Of a stretch of 63,314 nucleotides of DNA, positions 40,641 to 48,936 are shown piece by piece (position 1 is the first letter of the stretch; every line of letters starts with the position of its first letter). The translations under genes and the position numbers were made by a program. Source of the stretch: UBA2163 sp964575575 (GTDB lineage Bacteria; Patescibacteriota; Minisyncoccia; Phycocordibacterales; UBA2163). The DNA lies in the NCBI GenBank assembly GCA_964575575.1, contig CAZNQQ010000001.1, positions 1 to 63,314 on the forward strand, in the 5' to 3' direction. The notes beneath the pieces were generated by a model that had not been told where the DNA came from, searched no databases, and was given only the letters and a program-made list of their open reading frames with translations.

Positions 40641-41224
40641 TTAAAAGAATGTATTAGCTAATATATTGACTATTTGCCATACAAAAAGCATTACAAATAG
40701 AGCAATAATACCCCACATCATATGACTCTTACCCTCTTGCCTCTTTTCTTCGTTGTTAGAATTAAGGATAATAAACTTCGCAACCCCCCAGAAAAAGAAC
40801 AAAAGAGCTAAAGCTACGACAAGTATAACGGCTTGATTTATCAGATTAATTCCAAAAAANNNNNNNNNNNNNNNNNNNNNNNNNNNNNNNNNNNNNNNNN
40901 NNNNNNNNNNNNNNNNNNNNNNNNNNNNNNNNNNNNNNNNNNNNNNNNNNNNNNNNNNNGAGCTAAAGCTACGACAAGTATAACGGCTTGATTTATCAGA
41001 TTAATTCCAAAAAAGATGATATCTGTAATCGTTGACCCAGAACCATAAACATAATTTGAACCAAAACTACCAAATCCACCCGTGCCAAATCCATAATTAG
41101 AACCATAATTCCCGTATCTAGAATTACGAGTAGACCTAGAATCTATCGCGGATGATACAAACGGCACCAAAAATAATACTGTACTTAATAAAAATAATTT
41201 AATTTTAGAAATATGTTTTTTCAT
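40641..41224 (-). CDS. TrbC/VirB2-like two-helix membrane protein (paralogue 3), interrupted by the scaffold gap
   Basis: The N-terminal part lies right of the gap (signal peptide, then a Ser/Tyr/Gly-rich segment with GNYGSNYGFGTGG). The C-terminal part lies left of it, ending IVNILANTFF at the TAA at 40641. The two gap flanks are the same 55 bp. Collapsing them joins both parts in frame into one 142-aa protein with the family loop FIILNSNNEEKRQEGKSHM and MWGIIALFVML. The gap is therefore an assembly artefact and the gene is intact. It is longer than its neighbours because of the Gly/Tyr-rich ectodomain. Confidence 0.75.
40860..40959. other. Scaffold gap (100 N) between identical 55-bp flanks
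   Basis: Bases 40805-40859 and 40960-41014 are identical. 100 N is a default gap size and 55 a common assembly k-mer length. The contigs should simply be overlapped. Confidence 0.9.
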
Positions 41225-41231
41225 AAAAATA

Positions 41232-41657
41232 TTATGTTAATTCTACTACATAAGCAGATTGCACTACGTCTCTTCTTATCTCATCTACAGTTCCACTTAT
41301 AGCATACGAAAGAAGCGATGCTCCAAGTATGATCGCAGCACCAATGATAGTCCACATCAAAGCCTTTCTAGCTGTGACCAACTCTTCTGGCTTACCTTGC
41401 GCTTTTACAAACAAAAATCCTGAGTAAATGATCATAATTACAATAATAGGTATTGCAATAGTTATGACAATATCAAGAAGCGCTGCCAAAAAATCTGGTA
41501 TTGATGTGTATTCAGGTTTTAAAGGGTTTTGTAATTGACCACTACCACCACTACTGGAAGAACCTTTTATTCTTAAACCTTGTGCGAAAACAACACCAAA
41601 AGGAGAAAACAGCATTATTGCCATCAAACTAAAATAGATTCTTTTTATGCTTTTCAT
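41232..41657 (-). CDS. TrbC/VirB2-like pilin-type membrane protein (type as at 359-772)
   Basis: The 141-aa protein has a signal peptide (1-25, VVFAQ), a Ser/Gly linker, and two helices (about 55-85 and 98-118) with the loop KAQGKPEELVTARKALM between them and IIGAAIILGASLLSYAI after it. It resembles the protein at 359-772 more than the three neighbouring paralogues. It is 7 nt upstream of paralogue 3, so the four genes probably form one operon. The function is inferred from topology and from known VirB2-like families. Confidence 0.65.
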   Translation of the reverse strand: MKSIKRIYFSLMAIMLFSPFGVVFAQGLRIKGSSSSGGSGQLQNPLKPEYTSIPDFLAALLDIVITIAIPIIVIMIIYSGFLFVKAQGKPEELVTARKALMWTIIGAAIILGASLLSYAISGTVDEIRRDVVQSAYVVELT

Positions 41658-41694
41658 ATTAAAATTATCTCTTATTATCCAATCTATATCAAGG

Positions 41695-42999
41695 CTATCT
41701 ACTGCGCAAAAGAAGTCCTAACTCCAAATCTGCGAGGTTTATGGCTTCACCTAAACGCGCTCTACCTGATGTCACGGACTCTACCATATTCTTAAATATA
41801 TCGTCGGTTTCATCGCTATCTGGGTCAAACCAAGACTTTGACATAAGAGCTGAATCATAGAACACAGAACTTATAGCGTCTGTTGGTTTGTTTACAAGAG
41901 CATCACGACGCACAGGCGGAAGATCAAGACTTACTGAAGAGTGCATAATGTTTTCAAGACTCGTTAGAGCAAGTCCTGTAGACAAAGCTCCAGCTTGGTT
42001 TTGTGAGTTCTTTGGTATAGCAAAAGCGCTCATCTTGCCGTATGTTATCTTTGTGTCAGAATCTCTTAGCTGTGGCAACGGGCTTACATTTAGATTTAGA
42101 TTAGGGTTAGAACGAAGTATCTCTGATAATTCGCTTGCGAATCCAAAATATATTGCCAAGTCCCCTGCTGTGAACAACTGTTTTGAGTTTGGAAGCGATT
42201 TGTTCCAAGAGTATACAGATTTGATAGGATTAGAGAATTCTGTGTAAAATCTTACAGCAGCTTCTGCAGGTGGTGTAGCAAAATCAAGTTTTTCATTTAT
42301 TATTGACTCAAATCCATTTGCTGTTGGTATAACGATCCTGTTGCCAGATTGTATTATAAAAGCAGAGAGTATTTCTTTTGCATTTTCAACATTAGTAAAC
42401 TCTCCAAGCGCTGCAAAGCTTCTTATGATGTTTGATGCTGTGTCACGTTGTGTAATCTTTGGACTCAATACAAAAAGCTCATCCCAAAACTCAGGCTGGT
42501 TTGCTATACCCGCACTCTGGAAGATGTCTCTGTTCCAGTACATAACCATCGGATCTATAGTAAACGGCAAACCAAGTACACCACCGCCTGTAAGATACAT
42601 TTCCCCTTCTTCTATAAACGTATTCTTAAAATCACGCTCAGAGATAGTGTCGTATGGTATTTCTATTATCTTGTCTTGATTCTTTATTATTCTGTCTTGT
42701 TCTAGCAAAAACAAATCCGGCCCAACACCTGCTGCTAGAGCTTGCACAAATTCTTCCTCATATGTCTCTTCGTCCTTTTCAACATACTCTACACCATCAA
42801 AACGTCCGTTACCGCTATTTAATTCAGAAATCATCTGATCTATTATCTGGTGCGGTATTGTGCCCCATATTTCCACATTACCTATTCTCTGGTTGTCATC
42901 CCCTAAACCTCCAACACCAGAAAACACGAGAACGCCTATAATAGCAAGTATTACAAATATTCCTATTACTACAACTTGAAACACTGTCATGTTCTTCAT
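41695..42999 (-). CDS. Membrane-anchored family 1 extracellular solute-binding protein
   Basis: The 434-aa protein starts with a membrane helix (about 7-28) without lipobox cysteine. A periplasmic-binding fold of the SBP_bac_1 type follows: VEIWGTIPHQIIDQMI, GVGPDLFLLEQD, LPFTIDPMVMYWNRDIFQSAG and FWDELF are the classic positions. Such proteins bring sugars or peptides to ABC importers, but no importer permease or ATPase is nearby. It is next to the pilin-like array, a pairing that suggests uptake or surface binding of polymers. Substrate not predictable. Confidence 0.82.
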   Translation of the reverse strand: MKNMTVFQVVVIGIFVILAIIGVLVFSGVGGLGDDNQRIGNVEIWGTIPHQIIDQMISELNSGNGRFDGVEYVEKDEETYEEEFVQALAAGVGPDLFLLEQDRIIKNQDKIIEIPYDTISERDFKNTFIEEGEMYLTGGGVLGLPFTIDPMVMYWNRDIFQSAGIANQPEFWDELFVLSPKITQRDTASNIIRSFAALGEFTNVENAKEILSAFIIQSGNRIVIPTANGFESIINEKLDFATPPAEAAVRFYTEFSNPIKSVYSWNKSLPNSKQLFTAGDLAIYFGFASELSEILRSNPNLNLNVSPLPQLRDSDTKITYGKMSAFAIPKNSQNQAGALSTGLALTSLENIMHSSVSLDLPPVRRDALVNKPTDAISSVFYDSALMSKSWFDPDSDETDDIFKNMVESVTSGRARLGEAINLADLELGLLLRSR

Positions 43000-43020
43000 A
43001 ATCCTATGTATATTTTAATA

Positions 43021-43548
43021 TTATCCTTTATGGAAAACTAATCCATAATGATGCGCTCCTGCATCAAAATCTTTATCTAATTTAAAACTCTTTTCTATAA
43101 ACATCTCTTTCGCTTTGCTTTGTACTATTATATCACCTGACTGTGGTCCCATGCCACCAAAAGAGTCGCTCCAGTCTACCACAAGCACTTTACCTTTGTC
43201 TTTTAATACACGGCGTATCTCCATTATGGTCGTACTCTTGTCTTCTACTTGGAAAAGTGTATTTGCGATAATCACCGCATCTACAGATTCGTCGCCAAGC
43301 TTTGTACCTCCAATGCTTTCTATGTCACCCCAGAGAACGTCTATGTTTTCTTTGTTTTCCTCTGCAGCCATATTTTTAACTTTTTGTAAAAGTGCTTGTT
43401 GAAGATCTATCGCATAGACACGACCTCTGTCTCCTACTACATCAGAGACCGCCATAACATAATGCCCAGAACCTGAACCAAAGTCTGCAACCTGCATTCC
43501 TTCGGTTAGCCCTAATTGTTTTATGTTATTTTTCGGGTCTGAAAACAT
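43021..43548 (-). CDS. Class I SAM-dependent methyltransferase
   Basis: The 175-aa protein has the SAM-binding glycine loop VADFGSGSGHY (motif I, about 20-30), the acidic end of strand 2 (YAIDLQ), motif II with LWGDIESI and motif III VLKDKGKVLVVDW. It resembles the UbiE/Methyltransf_11 group. It has no target-recognition domain that would reveal its substrate. TATAAT lies 7 nt before the ATG (43556-43561 reversed), with no ribosome site. gyrA lies just upstream, in the same direction. Confidence 0.8.
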   Translation of the reverse strand: MFSDPKNNIKQLGLTEGMQVADFGSGSGHYVMAVSDVVGDRGRVYAIDLQQALLQKVKNMAAEENKENIDVLWGDIESIGGTKLGDESVDAVIIANTLFQVEDKSTTIMEIRRVLKDKGKVLVVDWSDSFGGMGPQSGDIIVQSKAKEMFIEKSFKLDKDFDAGAHHYGLVFHKG

Positions 43549-43570
43549 TAATTATATTATACAATTTATT

Positions 43571-46054
43571 TTAGAGACATACGAGTGCAGCTATGCTATC
43601 TCCTGCGCGGAGTTTCATTATTCGTACTCCTTGTGTTTGGCGTCCGAGTGATGGTACTTCTTTAAGGTCAAGTCTGATCACCTGCCCCTTCTTTGACATA
43701 GCTACAAGCTCTAGTTCGTCCGCTCCTGCACTACCTATCGCTTTTGCTGCAATCAGGTTTCCTGTCTTTGTGGTGACCTTTGCTGTCTTGATACCTGAAC
43801 CACCGCGGTTTTGTACTTTATACTCTTTTATTTTTGTCTTTTTGCCGTATCCAGATGCACTCAATACCAATATCTCTGCATCATTGTCACCCTTTCTAAC
43901 AACACCTGCGCTTATAACCTTGTCGTCACTTCCTATCTTTATAGCGCGTACTCCAGCTGCATTACGCCCCATCTCTCGTATATCTTCTCCCTTAAAGCGG
44001 ATAGACTGACCTTTTGTTGTAGCGACTACTACTTCATCACCCTTTTCAAGAAGTGACGCAGAAATAAGCCTGTCGTCTTTGCCAAGTGTAATAGCTATAA
44101 GTCCACTCCTTCGTACATCGTAGAAGTTCTCTGCTGCTACTCTCTTTGCAGTGCCACTTTCTGTAACCATGACAAGGGACAGTGCGTCTTTCTTCGCAGT
44201 CTTTGGAAGTGCAAGTACTGAAGTTATGTTTTCATCTTGTGGAAGTGAGAGAAAGTTCATAATAGACTTTCCTCGTGTTGCTCGTCTTCCCTCTGGTATG
44301 TCGTACATCTTCATCTGATACACTTTTCCTCGGTCAGAGAAGAAGAGCATGTCGCTATGCGTACTTGCAGTTAAAAATGTAGTCACGAAGTCTTCTTCTT
44401 TTGTATTTAAATCAATAACTCCTACACCACCTCGTTTTTGCTTTTTGTATTCGTCTGGATTAGTTCTCTTTATGTAGCCTCCTGAAGTAAGTACCAAGAT
44501 GCTCTCTTCGTCGGGTATAAGGTCTTCTACTGATATAGATTTGACTCCACCTTTTACAACTTTGGTTCTTCGTTCGTCGCCATACTTTTCAACGATCTCT
44601 TTGAGTTCGTTTTTGATAGTAGTAAGGATCTTTTTAGGACTTCCTAATAGATCTTTAAGCTTCTTGATCAGGTCTTGTACTGCTTTGAGTTCGTCTTCTA
44701 TTTTCTTTCTCTCAAGTCCTGCGAGCTTTTGAAGACGCATCTCAAGGATTGCTGTTGCTTGTCTGTCAGAGAATTTGAATGTTTTCATCAGTGCAGCGTG
44801 CGCAGAAGGTGCGTCTTTGGATGCTTTTATAGTCTTTATGATTTTGTCTATATGATCAAGAGCTTTTTTAAGACCGAGTAAGATATGTTCTCTGTCCTCA
44901 GCTTTCTTAAGGTCAAACTCTGTTCTTCGTTTTACTACTATTTGTCTGTGGGAGACAAACTCTTCTAAGATTCTCTTAAGTGAGAGTGTCTGGGGTACAC
45001 CGTCTACAAGCATCACCATATTGAAATGGAATGTTTCTTCGAGTTGTGTGTGTTTATAAATATAGTTTAGTACGTTTTGAGGTTGTGCACCGCTCTTGAG
45101 CTCCACAACAACTCGTATGTCCCCTTTTGCAGATTCGTCGCGTAGATCTTTGATACCTTCTAGCTTTTTGTCGCGCACCAAGTCTGCAATCTTTACTATC
45201 ATGTCAGATTTGTTAACTCTATATGGAATAGAGCTGATTATAATATTGAAATTCCCCTTTTTGTCTTCTACTATTTCTGCGTCTCCACGTGTAAGTACTC
45301 CTCCCTTTCCGCTTGAATATGCATGGTGGATGTCTTTGTGGTTATAAATAATACCGCCAACTGGGAAGTCAGGACCCTTGATGTGTTTCATTAGGTCTTC
45401 TGTGCCAGCGTCTTTATTGTCTATAAGTTCAATTGTCGCATTACATACTTCTGTAAGATTATGCGGTGCCATATTTGTAGCCATACCAACAGCAATACCT
45501 AGAGTACCGTTAAGTAATATATTTGGTACTGCAGCTGGAAGGACTACTGGCTCTTTTCTTGTGCCGTCGTAGTTGGGGCGCCATTCTACTGTGTCTTTCT
45601 CCAAGTCACGCAAAAGCTCTGCAGAATATTTTGACATTTTTGCTTCTGTGTAACGCATAGCAGCTGGACTATCTCCATCTATTGAACCAAAGTTTCCTTG
45701 ACCTATAACAAGTGGATACCTATATGTAAAATCTTGGGCCATAGCTGCCATACCACCATAAAGTGCTGTGTCACCATGTGGATGGTATTTACCCATTACG
45801 TCTCCAACTACTGCAGCTGACTTTCTGAACTTCGCTGACGCTGTGAGGTTCATCTGATTCATAGTATGCAAAACTCTTCTTGCACCAGGTTTAAGACCGT
45901 CACGCACATCAGGGAGCGCACGAGCTGTAATAACGGACATCGCATAATCCAAATAAGACTCCCTCATTTCGGAGCTTATGCTTTGAGATATGACATTCTG
46001 ATGCGGTACTTCTACCGCCTTTTTATCTTTGTTTTCGTCGTCTTTCTTTGCCAT
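43571..46054 (-). CDS. gyrA: DNA gyrase subunit A
   Basis: This topoisomerase II subunit breaks and rejoins DNA. The 827-aa protein has the winged-helix breakage domain with catalytic Tyr135 (AAMRYTE), the coiled coil and the six-bladed C-terminal beta-pinwheel. KQKRGGVGV occupies the GyrA-box position (consensus QRRGGKG), which supports gyrase over topoisomerase IV, although less than perfectly. At the quinolone pocket E. coli Ser83 corresponds to Thr96 and Asp87 to Gly100 (HGDTALYG). TATAAT is 11 nt before the ATG. gyrB is not in the window. Confidence 0.92.
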   Translation of the reverse strand: MAKKDDENKDKKAVEVPHQNVISQSISSEMRESYLDYAMSVITARALPDVRDGLKPGARRVLHTMNQMNLTASAKFRKSAAVVGDVMGKYHPHGDTALYGGMAAMAQDFTYRYPLVIGQGNFGSIDGDSPAAMRYTEAKMSKYSAELLRDLEKDTVEWRPNYDGTRKEPVVLPAAVPNILLNGTLGIAVGMATNMAPHNLTEVCNATIELIDNKDAGTEDLMKHIKGPDFPVGGIIYNHKDIHHAYSSGKGGVLTRGDAEIVEDKKGNFNIIISSIPYRVNKSDMIVKIADLVRDKKLEGIKDLRDESAKGDIRVVVELKSGAQPQNVLNYIYKHTQLEETFHFNMVMLVDGVPQTLSLKRILEEFVSHRQIVVKRRTEFDLKKAEDREHILLGLKKALDHIDKIIKTIKASKDAPSAHAALMKTFKFSDRQATAILEMRLQKLAGLERKKIEDELKAVQDLIKKLKDLLGSPKKILTTIKNELKEIVEKYGDERRTKVVKGGVKSISVEDLIPDEESILVLTSGGYIKRTNPDEYKKQKRGGVGVIDLNTKEEDFVTTFLTASTHSDMLFFSDRGKVYQMKMYDIPEGRRATRGKSIMNFLSLPQDENITSVLALPKTAKKDALSLVMVTESGTAKRVAAENFYDVRRSGLIAITLGKDDRLISASLLEKGDEVVVATTKGQSIRFKGEDIREMGRNAAGVRAIKIGSDDKVISAGVVRKGDNDAEILVLSASGYGKKTKIKEYKVQNRGGSGIKTAKVTTKTGNLIAAKAIGSAGADELELVAMSKKGQVIRLDLKEVPSLGRQTQGVRIMKLRAGDSIAALVCL

Positions 46055-46100
46055 AATTTAGGTCAATTATAGCATATTGGGGATATTTTTGAAAGAAAAA

Positions 46101-46140
46101 ACAGGCAACTCGCGAATAAAAACATCGCAAGTTGCCTTGT
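46101..46140 (-). terminator. Hairpin terminator
   Basis: ACA-GGCAACT-GCGA pairs with TCGC-AGTTGCC-TGT. On the minus strand it is followed by T6 and ends the gene at 46159. Confidence 0.8.
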
Positions 46141-46158
46141 TATAAAAGTTAAAAACTA

Positions 46159-46560
46159 TTAATCAGTCAGTGCCTGAAGTTCTTCAGAAAGTTCTTCTTC
46201 ATGGTCTTCCTCTATTTCTTTTACAAGATTAGAATCATAAATAGAAATAGATGTACTTTCAATACTGTCATTATTAAGTATTTCATCTAACACACTCTTT
46301 AACTCTTCTTCTAATGTAAATACTGCTATGTAAAATATAACTTGATAATCTTTCGTTTCATCTTTATACATTAAGAAAAAAGGTTGTTCATCATGTTCAA
46401 ACTTACTTTCAAAATATGGACTAATGTTGTCCTCAAACCATCTTTTTATTTCTTCTTGTTGTTCGAAATATTCATTAAATCTATTGTATTCAAAATTAGC
46501 GACAATTTTAGCACTAAAAAAGATACCTTCTTCCATCAGTTTTTTGATTGTTGTATTCAC
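46159..46560 (-). CDS. Hypothetical acidic protein
   Basis: No family recognised. The 133-aa protein is soluble and rich in Glu and aromatic residues (NISPYFESKFEHDEQPFFLMY, then VIFYIAVFTLEEELKSVL), with an acidic C-terminus (EEDHEEELSEELQ). It starts at GTG 46560 with AAAGGGG upstream. Promoter TTGACA-17-TATTAT (about 46605-46636 reversed) and a hairpin terminator make it an independent unit of the accessory style. It lies between gyrA and the MBL-fold operon. Confidence 0.7.
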   Translation of the reverse strand: MNTTIKKLMEEGIFFSAKIVANFEYNRFNEYFEQQEEIKRWFEDNISPYFESKFEHDEQPFFLMYKDETKDYQVIFYIAVFTLEEELKSVLDEILNNDSIESTSISIYDSNLVKEIEEDHEEELSEELQALTD

Positions 46561-46645
46561 TTTAAAACCCCTTTCGCGATAAAGTTATACTGAAATATTC
46601 TATCAGCTATAATACTGCATATATTGCTTTGTGTCAAGAGGTAGA

Positions 46646-46915
46646 TTATTGCTGGAATATTCCTTCAAGTTCTCGTCTGCTTTCACCCAACTGCTCTCTA
46701 CCCTCCTCAAATACCTCAGAAAACCCACTTTTTACACCCGCCACAAGAGAAGGTCCTTCATCTTTTACTATTTCTTCTTCACCACCTAGTCTAACTCCTA
46801 CCACAGAAAGCCATACTATAAATATTACCCCAGCGATAGATGCAGATATAATAAACGCCACCTTAGTACGGTATGATTCTGGCTTTTCTCTTAATTTTTC
46901 TATTTGTTTTAACAT
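46646..46915 (-). CDS. Small single-pass membrane protein
   Basis: The 89-aa protein has a basic N-terminal helix (KQIEKLREKPESYR), one membrane helix (about 18-40) and an acidic, coiled outer part (GFSEVFEEGREQLGESRRELEG). No family known to me. It starts 11 nt after the stop of the MBL-fold gene and shares its direction, so the two likely form an operon. It may anchor or partner the MBL-fold protein. Confidence 0.65.
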   Translation of the reverse strand: MLKQIEKLREKPESYRTKVAFIISASIAGVIFIVWLSVVGVRLGGEEEIVKDEGPSLVAGVKSGFSEVFEEGREQLGESRRELEGIFQQ

Positions 46916-46926
46916 AATAGATTTTA

Positions 46927-47568
46927 TTAACTTTTAAGAACTATTATTTCTCCTTCTTTGCCATCTAGATCTTTCTTTTTTATAGTCAGTTTATCAATTG
47001 GCTTTCCGTTCTCTCCTCCATCTTCTTTTAGGAACTTCGCAAGAGCCTTTGCTTTTCCTCCTTCTTCTATGTCACCGTAGTGCATCGGTATTACGATTTT
47101 AGGTTCCAAGTCTACTGCTAGTGCGTGAGCATCTACAGTGTTGAGTACTCCATCTCCACCGATTGGTACAAATAAGATATCAATATTGCCAAGCTTTTCT
47201 TTTACGTCTGCGTTTAGTTTTTTAGAATTAAGCGCGCCTAGAAATACAAGATTCATACCCTCAAGTACTATAGAGTACACAGTATTGATTCTTTCCTCTC
47301 CACCATACCCTGATGTACTTTGAACACCTTTTATGAAAACTTTTTTGACCTCGTACTCCCCTGGCCCTGTTATAGCAAAGGGTTCTTTGTCGCCGTGAGT
47401 TACTTGCCCTACACCATTAAAGTCTTTGTCATTTAAACTTACGACAGCAATATCAGCACCAAATTTAGCGCCACTTAATTTTGATTCTTTTGAGATAGGG
47501 TTTATAGCGACAGTAGTATCTCCAAATGTCGCTTTAAAAAATTCCCCTCCGTGATATGTGATTACCAT
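46927..47568 (-). CDS. Metallo-beta-lactamase-fold protein lacking the HxHxDH site
   Basis: The 213-aa protein has the overall UlaG-like MBL fold: MVITYHGGEFF opens strand 1, ITGPGEYEVKKVFIKGV and VFLGALNSKKL are characteristic, and IVIPMHYGD retains the late His. At the position of the HxHxDH metal site the sequence reads VVSLNDKDFNG, so the main zinc ligands are absent. It is probably not a hydrolase, or uses other residues. TATAAT lies 6 nt before the ATG (47575-47580 reversed), giving a leaderless transcript. Confidence 0.75.
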   Translation of the reverse strand: MVITYHGGEFFKATFGDTTVAINPISKESKLSGAKFGADIAVVSLNDKDFNGVGQVTHGDKEPFAITGPGEYEVKKVFIKGVQSTSGYGGEERINTVYSIVLEGMNLVFLGALNSKKLNADVKEKLGNIDILFVPIGGDGVLNTVDAHALAVDLEPKIVIPMHYGDIEEGGKAKALAKFLKEDGGENGKPIDKLTIKKKDLDGKEGEIIVLKS

Positions 47569-47588
47569 AAACAGATTATATCAGACAA

Positions 47589-47617
47589 TTGCAAAAAGTT
47601 AAGTTTTATAGTAATAT
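47589..47617 (+). promoter_or_regulatory. Probable promoter of the S1 protein gene
   Basis: TTGCAA (47589-47594), a 17-bp spacer and TAATAT (47612-47617) leave a leader of about 90 nt before the ATG at 47713, unlike the leaderless genes around it. Ribosomal S1 genes are often autoregulated through such leaders. Confidence 0.5.
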
Positions 47618-47712
47618 ACTGGGTATTGTTTTATTAGTTTCGTGTAGGAATTAACCCCACTCAACACCGTAAATGCAAGAGAATGAGAGGACATCCTGCG
47701 CTATTTTACGTT

Positions 47713-48858
47713 ATGACAACAAAAACTGAAGAATTAGAAGATAAAAAATTAGAAGAAATAAAAGACGAAGAGAAGCCAGCAAAAAAAGCAGGGAAAAAGG
47801 ACTCCGTAATGGCAAAGCTATTAGGTGACAGTCCTACCCCACCAGAAGTTGGAGACCTTGTTGAAGGTCCTGTAATCGGTATAGATAAATCAAGTGTATT
47901 TATTGATATGCATCCTTTTGGTACTGGTATTATTTATGGAAAAGAGTTCCTACAAGCGTCCGACATACTTAGAAAGGTAAGCATAGGAGACAACGTCGCC
48001 GCAAAAGTAGTAGACAGAACTACAAACAAAGACGGATACATTGAGCTGTCACTTAAAGAGGCTCGTCAGGCACTTCTGTGGAGCGAAGCTGAAGTAGCTA
48101 TTGCAAACAAGAGTGTTATTGAAGTTCCAGTAAAAGAAGCCAACAAAGGTGGTCTGATTATGGAATGGAAAAGCATACAAGGATTCTTGCCAGCTTCACA
48201 GCTTAAAGCAAGCCATTATCCACGTGTTACAGACGGAGACAAAGACAAGATCTTAAACGAACTTAAGAAACTTGTCGGTACAAAACTTTCAGTATCAATA
48301 ATCACCGCAGATCCAAAAGAAGGTAAACTTATCTTCTCTGAAAAAGATCCAGAAAAGAAAGAGAAAGAAAAGATAGTTGATAAATATGCAGTTGGCGATG
48401 TTGCTGAAGGAGAAGTAACAGGTATCGTTGATTTTGGAATCTTTGTAAAACTTGAAGACGGACTTGAAGGACTCGTGCACATCTCTGAGATCGAATGGGG
48501 TCTAGTAGACGATCCTAAAGCACTGTTTAAAGTTGGAGACAAAACACCAGTTAAGATTATAGAAATAAAAGACGGAAAGATCTCACTTTCTATAAAAGCA
48601 CTTAAAGAAAACCCATGGAAAAGCGCGACAGACAAGTATAAGAAAGACCAAGAGGTTACAGGTGTTGTGATCAAATACAACAAACACGGAGCTCTTGCTT
48701 CAATCGAAGAAGGTGTAGCGGGACTTGTCCATGTGTCAGAATTTGAAAACGAAGAAGAATTAAGAAAGACACTAGAACTTGGAAAGACTTACGACTTCAA
48801 GATCACAGTCTTTGAACCAAAGGAACAAAAAATGACACTTTCTTATAAGAAAGACTAA
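47713..48858 (+). CDS. rpsA: S1 domain RNA-binding protein (30S ribosomal protein S1-like)
   Basis: The 381-aa protein has four S1-type OB folds: VGDLVEGPVIGIDKSSVFID (about 43-110), a divergent second (NKGGLIMEWKSIQGFLPASQ), VGDVAEGEVTGIVDFGIFVK (about 220-290, the most canonical, with GLEGLVHISEI) and a fourth ending GVAGLVHVSEFE. The N-terminus is charged and Lys/Glu-rich. Four domains is shorter than the six in E. coli S1. I use ATG 47713 and not the upstream ATG at 47683, as MTTKTEELEDKK is more plausible. S1 would help recruit mRNAs that lack Shine-Dalgarno sites. Confidence 0.88.
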   Translation: MTTKTEELEDKKLEEIKDEEKPAKKAGKKDSVMAKLLGDSPTPPEVGDLVEGPVIGIDKSSVFIDMHPFGTGIIYGKEFLQASDILRKVSIGDNVAAKVVDRTTNKDGYIELSLKEARQALLWSEAEVAIANKSVIEVPVKEANKGGLIMEWKSIQGFLPASQLKASHYPRVTDGDKDKILNELKKLVGTKLSVSIITADPKEGKLIFSEKDPEKKEKEKIVDKYAVGDVAEGEVTGIVDFGIFVKLEDGLEGLVHISEIEWGLVDDPKALFKVGDKTPVKIIEIKDGKISLSIKALKENPWKSATDKYKKDQEVTGVVIKYNKHGALASIEEGVAGLVHVSEFENEEELRKTLELGKTYDFKITVFEPKEQKMTLSYKKD

Positions 48859-48860
48859 AT

Positions 48861-48901
48861 AAACAAAAACCCCGCGGGCAAAGCCCGCGGGGTTTTTGTT
48901 T
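48861..48901. terminator. Strong bidirectional terminator, 19-bp stem
   Basis: Arms 48861-48879 and 48883-48901 pair perfectly around AAA, with a GC-rich core and A/T flanks. It ends rpsA. A second hairpin (48903-48911 with 48918-48926) follows at once. Confidence 0.93.
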
Positions 48902-48936
48902 GAACGGCTCAACAAGCTGAGCCGTTAAGTACAAGT

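Noticed and set aside
32180..43000. Chimeric assembly joining two organisms at the gap
   Set aside because: The gap flanks are identical and the joined gene is in frame. Pilin-like paralogues of the same type occur on both sides and also at 359.
48903..48926. Hairpin as another member of the REP family
   Set aside because: Its arms (AACGGCTCA) do not match the GTACAAGGG family. It is better read as a secondary terminator hairpin after rpsA.
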